Assembly: GCA_027604005.1 (NCBI GenBank)
Contig: JADGJT010000045.1
Coordinates: forward strand, 1-64,000
Direction: 5' to 3'
DNA: 64,000 bases
Origin: Dinochytrium kinnereticum
Lineage: Eukaryota; Chytridiomycota; Chytridiomycetes; Chytridiales; Chytridiaceae
The notes below the pieces were generated by a model. The model was not told where the DNA came from. It saw only the letters and a program-made list of their open reading frames with translations, and searched no databases. How positions within the stretch are numbered: position 1 is the stretch's first letter; each line of letters opens with the position of its first letter. Below, in pieces: positions 55,563 through 64,000 of the stretch. Position numbers and translations under genes: made by a program.

Positions 55563-57462
55563 CCCGCGCAAAAGCAAGTCAGCATGCTTCCATTCCACCT
55601 TTCCAAAAAAAAATAAAAAATTGGCCAACAAATGCTTTTGGCTGGGCAGGCCACCGTTTGTAGGTCTTCATGGACTCCAAAGCAAGACGTTTCGAAAGGA
55701 CTTCAATCTTTTTCACGCCATGAATCTGCTCATTCTTCTACAAAAGCTTTTATAACTCCCACCACCATTTACGATAACATGTTGTCGCCCACTTTATGTG
55801 TTGGCTTCATCGCCATCAACTTTATCCATCTTTTAACATCTTTGGAGGCTTCTATATTTGCGGTTTGTGAACCCTTTTACATGCTTGTTCAAAAAACGTC
55901 TTAACGAGGTTCAACAAATCACAAGGCGGCGGTAACCGTCCCTTCACTTCTTTGACGTTGCAAAGGGTGAGTTTGGACTGTGGAGCGAATGTTGTCCCGC
56001 TGATCGTACGAACCCTTCTCGCAGGAAAAAAAAAACGCGTAAGTCTACAAATACTAGAACAATAATAGCAGAGAATCTACTGTTTACAATACATTTGAAG
56101 CAATAATGCTGCCAAAGGCATGATGAATAAGGGAGGGAGAGTATCAACCAGACGGTGCATAGACAGAGAGTAGAGAGGATTGTGAAACGGGTCAAAAGAG
56201 ACAGGAGAGAGGAGAGTAGGTAGAAAGGGGTAGAAGAGAGAGAATAAGGGCAAGGCAGGGATGTTGTCTACTAAGACAACCAACTCTGCTTGCCACAACG
56301 ACTCTCTCAACTCATCATCCCATCAACAACACTCTACCCATTATCCATCAACACCATTCCCTCCCTCCTCCTCCTCCCCCTGTTCATCCAATCCCCGACA
56401 CCGTGCCCTTCCACCCCCACATGGTGGACGCGCTGATTAGCCCGCCGCAGCAGCAGGGGAAGAAAGGAGCGATCATAACTGAGAAGTTGATTTTGAGCGG
56501 AAAGTGGGGCATTGTGATGACCTTGTTGAGGAACAGTTTTAACGTTCAGTCTGGTTTACTTTGATGTCCTTTTTGTTTTTGGTGAGGCAGATTGTGATCA
56601 ATGTTTTATTGAAGCCCATGCATGTGTGCTGTTTTTTTCAAGTGCGTTATCATTATTGAGAATGGAAACAATAGTGTTGTTCTTATTTTGCTCCGCAAGT
56701 AAAGAAATTAGTAAACCGATGGGCAACTTGTAAAAACAAAACAAGAAAAACCACAGTTTGAAAGAGAATTGCTCAGTGTTGGCTTAAGGGTGTGAAAGGG
56801 AGGAGAACAACGAGAATGGTGCTCTCGGTGAAGAATGAAAATAGAGTCCTACAGAGTTTTTCCAGATAGCTACAAACTCATGTACCTTTCACTTTGAGTA
56901 TTTCTCATAGTTGAAAGGTAAGCCCATAATAAACACAGATGAGAGGATTTCTCATAATAGTTGAAAAAAGTCTTAGTAGATGCTGGGGAAGTGAAGGAAA
57001 TCATAGTAATAATCACATAATAATTAATAATCATTAACGAGCAACAGCCAAATAAATATTCACATTTTCATTTGCTCACGCATCAAACAAGTTGAAATAA
57101 TTTAATAATAATACTTGATAATACATATTAATAAAATAAAAATACATATGTACTACTACATACATGAATAAATAAATAATGTCTGGTGGCGGCTTCTCTT
57201 CAGATACTAAATTTAAATTCAATTAATTAATATTAATAAAAAGAATCATCATCCAATTATAATTCAGTTATTTATCAAAACACAAGTGCGCCCAATCAGA
57301 GCTCACAGAATGCACCCTCTGGACGCCACAGCCCCACGCTTGTCCCACCCTCGTCCCACCCAGCCGCAAGGTCATCCCCCCCCCCAACCCAAAGTAAAAT
57401 AAAAAGAAAGAAAGAAACCTTCCCTCCCTCCCAACCACCAAAAAGAAAGAAAGACTACCAAC
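55563..57462. other. AT-rich intergenic region; boundary of the sparse DOMON region
   Basis: About 1.9 kb without a gene that I can support. The stretch 56,990-57,260 is very AT-rich with repeated TAATAA motifs. From 57,290 the composition turns C-rich, probably the promoter and 5' UTR of the first DOMON gene (long pyrimidine and CCC runs before the ATG). Confidence 0.5.
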
Positions 57463-58256
57463 ATGCTCCTCACCTCAACCCTCCTCGCCCTCGTCGTCGC
57501 CGCCGCCTCTCCCTCCCTGGCCGCAGTCGCAACCGCCGATGGCTCCATCACCTACTCGGCCGTCCTGAGCGGCTCCACTGTTCAGATCACCATCAAGGGT
57601 CCCGTTGCCGCTGATGGGTACATTGCCTTGGGCATCCCGAATCAGAGTGCCCCTGTGATGGCTGGCGCGGACATGTATGTGGCTTACCCGATGAGCTCGG
57701 GGGCCACGGTCATTGAGGGTGCGGGTGCCAACACTGGGTCAAAGAACTTTGCCGCGTCCTCCACCAGCACCATCTCGGTTGTCACGGCTTCGTCGTGTGA
57801 CGGGTACTTCGTGTTGATTGGGAGTGGTGCCCCTCTCTCTCTCTCTCTCTCTCTCTCAAACACGTACCCCCCCTTCCCTCATGCATTCACTAACCACCCG
57901 GTATCCCCCCCCCCCCACTCCACAAAATCAAAAATAAAACAGGCTACGCCAACGGCATCCTCACTGCCGTGTTCACGCGCCCAGTGACGGGCGGGACAGG
58001 CCTGACGGTGGCTGACGGCCAGATGGCATTCCTGTGGGCTACGGGCAAGATGGGAGCCTCAGGACCCACCAAGCACACGGCAAAGGGGGTGATTCGAGGC
58101 AACATTGTTGGAGCTTCCACTGGGGCTGGAGTGCCTGTGACGACCACACCCGCCACGGGAACCAAGCCTAGCGGAGCTGGAGCTGGAGTTGCGGGAGGTT
58201 GGGGGGCTGCTGTTGCTGGTGTTGCAGCGGCAGGTGTTGCAGCGCTGTTTGCTTGA
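57463..58256 (+). CDS. Secreted, probably GPI-anchored single-DOMON protein (copy 1)
   Basis: Two exons (57463-57826 and 57943-58256, phase 1) encode 225 residues. A signal peptide (MLLTSTLLALVVAAASPSLA) is followed by a DOMON domain: strand GSTVQITIKG, then GYIALGIPNQ and VMAGADMYVAY, then YFVLIG into YANGILTAVFTRPV and KHTAKG. A Thr/Pro/Gly-rich linker and a hydrophobic C-terminus (GWGAAVAGVAAAGVAALFA) suggest GPI anchoring. Met of VMAGAD and His of KHTAKG stand where the heme-b ligands lie in AA8-type cytochrome DOMON domains; both are conserved in the two neighbouring copies. A single-domain redox protein of the cell surface is inferred, not shown. The intron starts with a CT microsatellite. 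Confidence 0.78.
57832..57857 (+). repeat. CT dinucleotide microsatellite in DOMON copy 1 intron
   Basis: An uninterrupted run of CT units lies a few bases after the donor (G/GTGCCCC). It may vary in length and sits next to the 5' splice site. Confidence 0.7.
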
Positions 58257-59419
58257 TGATGGGGATGGTGGTTGAAAAGCGGCTGTGGGATCTGGTCCTT
58301 TTTTTTTGCTTATCTTTTTTCTTTTTCTTCTTGCTGTTTCTGTGTATGGTTGTTCCAATTTCATGTTTTTTTGTTTTCTTTTTCTTTTCTTCTGTTTGTT
58401 ACCATCATTTCCAACCAAATATCATCAATCAGTCCAATCCCTTCTTCACTTCAATATAACTGATCATGTCCATGCAAGCGTAAATGATGTTTATCCTCTC
58501 TGCCCAGGGATGCTGATCAGTCGTTAATGTTGTTGAGAGGAAGATGAAAGAAGAAGAATTAACTGAATAATGATTGACGCGGAAGTGGATAAAATAATGC
58601 AGGGAATAATAATAATAAAAATACTAAAAATGATGATATTGACAATTGATTGATTGATTATTATCGTATAATTAATAATAATGTAAAGGGGATGGGGGGG
58701 AAAGAAGAATCAAATTATTTATTTATTTTATTATTATAGTATTTGTTCAGGGCAGTATTATTAATATTTACATATGTATTCAAAAGTAACAACAATAATA
58801 ATGTTATAAAATGCGATTATTAAAGACTGTAATTTATCATCAGGGACAAGCATAATATTAATAATAATAAAAATAAAATAAAATTAAATATTACATAAAT
58901 GGGAATGCATCAATAATAACAAAATAAGGTTCTTGCTGTGTGAGGGTGGGTGGGTGGTGCAAGCGAGTAGGCAGGTCACACAGTGATCCAGGGTGTGACA
59001 GCAGTGTCTCTGTTTTTTAGTTTTATTATTGTTGCCCTCCCTCCATCCCTCCATCCATCCCTCCATCCCTGCGATACGATTACCATTCATTGATAATTAT
59101 CATCACCATCACCAGTGCTCGATCCTCACCACACACACTCAACACCATCCCATCCCTTCCCTTCCCTCCCTCCAATCCCTCCATCCCATCCAACCCATCC
59201 AATGCATTCGGACGGAATAACACTCACTCATATTATTTATTTATTGATTTATCTATAATCTGATATCTGCTTCTTACAACTTTTATTATTGTTATTATGT
59301 AACATACAATAAACAATATAAATAATACCTGCTCTATTGCTCCCTTCTCCCTCCCTTCTCCCTCCCTCATCCCCTACCTAAACACACTACCTACCCCAAA
59401 CCACCACCACCATCAAACC
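58257..59419. other. AT-rich spacer between DOMON copies 1 and 2
   Basis: 1.16 kb. The middle (58,560-58,900) is very AT-rich with ATAATAATA runs. 59,030-59,200 has pyrimidine-rich CCATCCCT repeats. The last 80 bp before the next ATG are again C-rich. No gene is seen. Confidence 0.5.
59036..59071 (+). repeat. CCCTCCAT-type pyrimidine tandem repeat
   Basis: Short imperfect tandem units of CCCTCCAT/CCATCCAT on the plus strand. Similar CCCTCC and CATCC motifs recur at 59,150-59,200 and before the DOMON start codons, so they may be promoter composition rather than a discrete element. Confidence 0.5.
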
Positions 59420-60580
59420 ATGCTCTCAATCCCCTCCCTCCTCCTCCTGGCACTCTCAACCCTCTCCGTCCTCCCCACCCAAACAGCCGCCTCCTTCTCA
59501 GCATCCGGCTTCACCTTCTCAGGCACCGCAAACCCCGCCTCAAACGACGTCCAGATCACCATCCAGTCCTCTTCCCTTCAACCCGGTCGCTGGGTCGGTC
59601 TGGGCATCAATGATCAGCCAGACATGGCCGGCGCTGACATGTTCTTGGTCCTTGTTGGGACCGATGGGGCCGTCAGGTTGATGGAGTATTCTGGGAGGAG
59701 TGGTGGATTGAATGCGCCCGTCGGCGCTGCCGCCTCTTTGGGCGCTTCTGGTGAGTTGTGAGAGTGAGTGGAGGTCATGCCCTGCGAGTTGGGAGTTGCG
59801 AGCAGACCGAGCTATTCTTACTGCGAGCGAAGCGAGCCATTCTTACTGCGAGCGAAGCGAGCTTTGATTCCCTCTGCAAGCTATTTTTACTGCGAGCGAA
59901 GCGAGCTTTGATTCCCTCTGCGAGCAGAGCGAGCTATTCTTTCTGTACAATTTTATTCCCTCTATGTACACAATTCCACTCTCGATCCATAACTGCTGGC
60001 TTGCGATCGCATTCCACAATGTGCATGCTCTTTACTCCATCCACCATTTCCTCTTGCTCACCTCTTTCATACCAAAAACAAAACAGCGTTCAACAACGGC
60101 GACCTCTCGGTGACCTTCCGACTCCCCGCCACCCTCCCCTCAGGTCGTTCCGTCGCAAACGCCCCAGCCTACCTCTGGGGCACAGGGCCCCTCTCCGGCT
60201 CAACCCCTCTCCGTCACTCTGACCGTGGATTCGGTTCAAACCTCGTCTCCGCCGTCGCCCCTCCTCCCCCTCCTCCCCCTCCTCCCGCCCCTTCCACCTC
60301 CACCGCTGCACCCGCTCCAGCCTCCTCGTCCTCCGCCGCTGCTCCGTCTCCGTCAACGGCCACTGCCTCGACGACGGCTCGATCGGCCACGGCTACGGCC
60401 ACCCTTCCTGTTACGGTTGGGGCCAGTGTGACCGCGTCGGCGAATGTCGTTCCCACCACCACGTCGGTTGTGGTTGGCACGACTACTGCGTCCAAACCCT
60501 CGAGGGCTGGGAAGGGTGCTGTGGCGTCGTCGATGGGGGCTGTGATGGTCGCGGCTTTGGTGGCCGTGTTTGCTTTCTAG
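59420..60580 (+). CDS. Secreted, probably GPI-anchored single-DOMON protein (copy 2)
   Basis: Two exons (59420-59750 and 60087-60580, phase 1) encode 274 residues. After a signal peptide (MLSIPSLLLLALSTLSVLP) the DOMON domain has NDVQITIQSSSLQPGRWVGL, GINDQPDMAGADMFLVLVG, then NGDLSVTFRLPATLPSG and LRHSDRGFGSN. The pair Met (DMAGAD) and His (RHSDRG) matches the other two copies. A Pro run, a long Ser/Thr/Ala linker and a hydrophobic end (SMGAVMVAALVAVFAF) suggest a GPI-anchored wall or membrane protein; this linker is the longest of the three. The intron (336 bp) is much longer than usual and contains a minisatellite. The intron position and phase equal those in copies 1 and 3. Confidence 0.78.
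59796..59945 (+). repeat. Minisatellite of GCGAGCGAAGCGAGC units in DOMON copy 2 intron
   Basis: Five imperfect units share the core GCGAGCGAAGCGAGC (two variants read GCGAGCAGACCGAGC and GCGAGCAGAGCGAGC). The spacers are either ATTCTTACT-like or TTTGATTCCCTCT-like. It occupies about half of the 336-bp intron. Confidence 0.75.
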
Positions 60581-62226
60581 ATGATGAAATTATTTTTTTT
60601 TCTTTCTCTTTCTTTCCTTCTTTCTTTTCACTTGTTGATTCTCTTTCTTTCCGTGTATCTTTTTTTTTCCTTTCTTCTTCTTCTTCTTTTTCAATATCCT
60701 TTTCTCCTCTTTTTTCTTCCCAGCAATCGCGTCTCTTTTGCGCGCCAGACCATCACAAAAATGGTCTTGCCTCCTTTTCTCCTTTCTTTTTTTTTTTTTT
60801 CTTCTTCTCTGTTCGGTAGCGTTCTGGCTTCTCCCAGTCATCCGATTCCTCTATGCTGTTTGTACCTCTCCTTTGCTCTCTCAAACAAGAACCTCTTCCT
60901 TCCTTTCCAGATCTACGTGAACCCTCTGGTTTCCCATGAGCGTACCTCTTCAAGAGAGAAATGGGGAGATTTGATTTGATGTTGGGGGAACCCAGTGGTC
61001 GGTCTCCTTCACGTTTCCTCTTCTTTCTTTCTTTCTTTCTTTTTTCTTTTTTGAAAGTCCGTCCATCTTTGCTTGGTGATAAGAACCTCTTCTTTCTTTC
61101 TTTCTTTTTTTTTTCTTCTTTCATTTTTGTTCACTTTAATGGGTGGTACAAGTAAATACAGATTGGCCAGGATTGCGTTTTTCTTTTGTTTTGTTTTCAC
61201 ACCATCTTCTTCTGCCTTGTTGATGAAGAAACAAATATGAAAAAGTAAGATATACCAACGGAAAGAATCCTACGATAGCCATTAAAAGAAAGGGAGGTTT
61301 CTATTCCCCCGGTTCTCTTTTACGATGAAATCAAATACAAACCGGTCGGCATAATGCTCCAGCGAAAGAGCTTGACGACGGTTGCGTGATATATGCCCAA
61401 GTGTACCTCCATCCATCCTCTCATCCACACCGCGATCTCTGTCACCAGGATCTTTAAAAACCTTTCAAACAGGGAACTCTTTACATGGTTTACATGAGGG
61501 AGGGGGGGGGGGAGGGGAAGGCATTCTTTTTGGTATGTTGTTTGATGAGAGGACTGTAAAACGGGGGGGAGTCAGACTGGTTTGGTTGTATGCTGGACCT
61601 TGACCGTCTGACCTGCAAGCGCCAAAACTGCAATCGGCGCAAGTTTTTCCATTATCACTAAAAAGAACGAGCGTCAAAAGTCGCCGCAAACCTTAAATAA
61701 AAAATCAGTCGCCTCATTGTTATGTCCACTCTTCACGTATCGTCCAATCAACAAGGTCTAAACTCCACCAACCACTCAACAATAACCTAAACCAAAAAAA
61801 AAAAAGGCCAGCCTAATAATCCTCAACGATCACATCATAAAAAAAAAGATATACATATCAGGGAAATCCCCTTCCCCACTGTAAACGAAGAACAACGCGG
61901 TGATTGCCGCCATCCCATTCACACGACCCAAACAAAGGTAAGCTGGGTGGGATTTTCCACCGTTGTGATTTCCAAACAAAGCTGCACGCAACGAAAGAGG
62001 GGTCGCCGTCCGCAATCCGATCGTAAACGCGAATCCACTTGCAGAATGTGTTGGGATTGTCGTTAACAATGGGCCTGGATCGCATAGAAAAGTCGGCTCT
62101 GTCGGAGTCGGAGTGCCAACCCTCCCACGATTCAATCAAATTTGTCAAACCTCCACCCGCCCTCTCACCCCAACTCAACATCCACCAACATCCTTCTTCT
62201 CCCAACCCACCCACACCCAAAGCACA
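60581..62226. other. Pyrimidine-rich spacer between DOMON copies 2 and 3
   Basis: 1.65 kb. T/C-rich with TTTC and TTCTT repeats between 60,590 and 61,130, and a G run near 61,500. A minus-strand open frame (61,858-62,265) reads fairly protein-like over its last 75 codons but has no family I know and overlaps the next gene's start. I do not call it a gene. Confidence 0.45.
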
Positions 62227-63278
62227 ATGCTCATCAACCTCATCCCCTTCCTGGCTCTCCTCCATCCAACCATCGTGACGGCCTTCACAACCCCTATCGG
62301 GTTCACCATGGAGGCCGCTCCCTCCACCGTCGCCAATTCATTGACCGTGACGATTCGAGGAACGCTTCCCGCTGATCAGTGGGTTGGATTTGGGGTGCCT
62401 GATCAGACCACGCAGGGGATGTTGAACGCTGATTTGTTTATTGCCCATGTTGATAATGGGAATGTGGTGGTTGTGGGGGGGGGGACCTCGCCCACTAGGA
62501 AGAGCTTTGTGGCGGGTTCGGAGGCTGTGCAAGTGTTGAGTGCTGTTTCCAGTGAGTTTTTTTTTGCTTTTTTGTTGCTTTTTTTTTTTTGTGCTCTTTT
62601 TTGATCGGTGGAATGCGCGAGTTCTTTTCTTGTTGGCCTTTTGTTTTGTTTCTTTTTTTGAGTGGGGGAGGGGGTGATTCCTTGTTGTTTGGCGTGATTA
62701 AACCACCTGGTGCTGTTTTTCTCAACCTCTTTTCTTTCTCTTTTTCTTCATGAAAAACAATCACCATCAACATGCACTCTCTCGCCACAATCAACAAACC
62801 TCCACAACCTCCTCCAACCAACCAACCAACCAACCAAAAACAAAAAACAAAACAAAAAAAAAACAAACTCCACCCCCCAGACTACACCAACGGCATCATC
62901 ACCGCATCCTTCACCCTCCCCACCATCCTCCCCTCAAACCGCGACCTCACAACCGTCACATCCTTTCTCTACGCCACCGGCGCAAAATCCGCCAGCGGCT
63001 TCGCCTACCACTCCACCAACCGCGGCGTCATCACCAACGCCCGCTTGTTGGTATCCAATGGAGCTTCCACCACCTCGGCTGTCCCTGGCAGCACCAGCGC
63101 GACCTCCGCGGTCGCTGGGATCGCCACCAGCGCTCCGAGCGGTGGTGCTTCGAGCAGCGTGGCTGGGGCTGCGTCCACCACGACTTCAAAGCCTTCTGGG
63201 GCGAGGAGGGATGCGGTTGGGGTTGTGGGGATGGTTTTGGGGGGGGTTTTGATGGGGGTTTTGGGGGTGGGGATTTAA
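62227..63278 (+). CDS. Secreted, probably GPI-anchored single-DOMON protein (copy 3)
   Basis: Two exons (62227-62551 and 62881-63278, phase 1) encode 240 residues. A signal peptide (MLINLIPFLALLHPTIVTA) leads into the DOMON domain: NSLTVTIRGTLPADQWVGFG, VPDQTTQGMLNADLFIAHVD, then NYTNGIITASFTLPTILPSN and YHSTNRGVI. Conserved Met (GMLNAD) and His (YHSTNRG) are in the same places as in copies 1 and 2. The linker is Ser/Thr/Ala-rich (STTSAVPGSTSATSAVAGIA), and the C-terminus is hydrophobic after an RR pair (VGVVGMVLGGVLMGVLGVGI), fitting a GPI signal. The 329-bp intron sits at the same place as in the other copies. All three are on one strand within 6 kb, so they arose by tandem duplication. Confidence 0.78.
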
Positions 63279-64000
63279 GAGGGGGTGGTGGTGTTTTTTT
63301 GTGTTCTTTGAGGTGAAGGTGTTTTGTGGTGATGGTGTTGTTGTTTTGGTTCTTTTCTTTTTTTTTCTTTCTTGGTCTTGTGAGCCTGTCTTCTCCTCCC
63401 TCTCTCTTTCTTTGTGATGCTCGGCCTTGAAACGCGTTCGTCATCATTGATGTTGTAAAATTAGTTTTAATATCAGTTTTCAATAACATACATATTTACA
63501 TGTAACCCTTTTGCGAACACTCATATGTTCTTAACCAACTTCATTGACGGGGATAGGGAATCTCAGTGCCCAACCCAACTCAAAAAAAGGGATGAGTCTA
63601 AAGGCCACTTCATAAGTTGGGGTACGGTGATTTCAAAAGTCATATTCCACTCTTTTCAACCGTGATTTCTTCATTTCGCCTTTGGAATGGGTCTTTCCGC
63701 AAGCACCCCCTTTTTTTTCTCTTTTTTTTTTTCTTTGAGTCAACTCACGCGTGGGCTCTTCGTTCCCGTTCTGTGAGAAGCCTTGCGTAAAATTTTGGAA
63801 GAATTATTGGCCCTGAAAGGCTGTCCATCACCTGCATACCAACTGGATAGGTATGTTGTTGCTCAGCAAATCTTCTCTACATTTTATGAGATATTCAAAA
63901 TCGTGTCTGACGGTTTGTGTAGGAGATGGGTTGCGGTGTGTCATAAAGCAATGCACTTAATTTGGTAGTGAATGTCATTGTGACGATGGTTAAAATACTT
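63279..64000. other. 3' flank of DOMON copy 3; possible start of another element at the edge
   Basis: G/T-rich then T-rich sequence follows the stop. Near the end, 63,783-63,968 holds a short frame that could be an exon pair: CTGGATAG/GTATGT to TGTAG/GAGATGG would join PAYQLD to RRWVAVCHKAMHLIW. It has no recognised family. It may be a gene or mobile-element fragment reaching past the window edge. Confidence 0.3.

Noticed and set aside
57001..57260. AT-rich tract considered as a replication origin or centromere element
   Set aside because: AT content alone is no evidence; no defined motif is seen, and similar AT tracts recur at 38.7 and 58.6-58.9 kb.
61000..61160. TTTC tandem runs considered as a transposon end or telomere-like repeat
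   Set aside because: Units are irregular and T/C-rich like the rest of the spacer; no terminal inverted repeat or target-site duplication is seen.

Overview
This window is nuclear DNA from a zoosporic true fungus, most likely a chytrid (Chytridiomycota sensu lato). Three lines of sequence evidence support this. The genes are split by many short introns, mostly about 50-100 bp, with GT-AG ends. Several proteins are fungal types (MRP51, an ERF4-family protein, a MAP kinase kinase with a Pbs2-like activation loop). A complete RIB43A-family gene, coding for a protein of ciliary doublet microtubules, implies a flagellated stage, which Ascomycota, Basidiomycota and Mucoromycota lack. The genetic code looks standard. 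I recognised no tRNA, rRNA, CRISPR or intact transposon. Twenty-six protein genes can be supported. For the spliced ones I worked out exons by hand; lengths and phases close to complete reading frames.

Layout. 0.4-8.6 kb (minus strand): mitoribosomal protein MRP51, two closely related 3-beta-HSD-like SDR genes on either side of a ceramide synthase gene, and ERF4. 8.8-25 kb: YOS9/OS-9 (ER lectin), API5, ARV1, a nine-exon HIT hydrolase, threonyl-tRNA synthetase, dehydrodolichyl diphosphate synthase, a Pbs2-type MAP kinase kinase and a PPR protein. 25.5-37.5 kb: PP2A B'' subunit and a gene for a protein of about 2,224 residues with seven RRM-like units. 39.8-55.6 kb: proteasome RPN2, RIB43A, a GATD1-like protein, a Ctr copper transporter, a methyltransferase, two unrecognised proteins and RAD23. 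57.4-63.3 kb: a sparse AT-rich region with three tandem genes for secreted, probably GPI-anchored, single-DOMON proteins.

Most genes are housekeeping. Several act at the ER or on lipids and glycans (ARV1, ceramide synthase, SDRs, cis-prenyltransferase, YOS9), but I see no evidence of an operon-like system. The parts most likely to be new are: the DOMON trio, each with a conserved Met and His in the arrangement of heme-b ligands; the seven-RRM polyQ protein with its stop-free repeat-bearing 453-bp intron; the HIT gene with an 8-nt microexon; and the SDR pair whose five corresponding exons have identical lengths. Gene density drops sharply at about 55.6 kb, where the lineage-specific secreted family begins.
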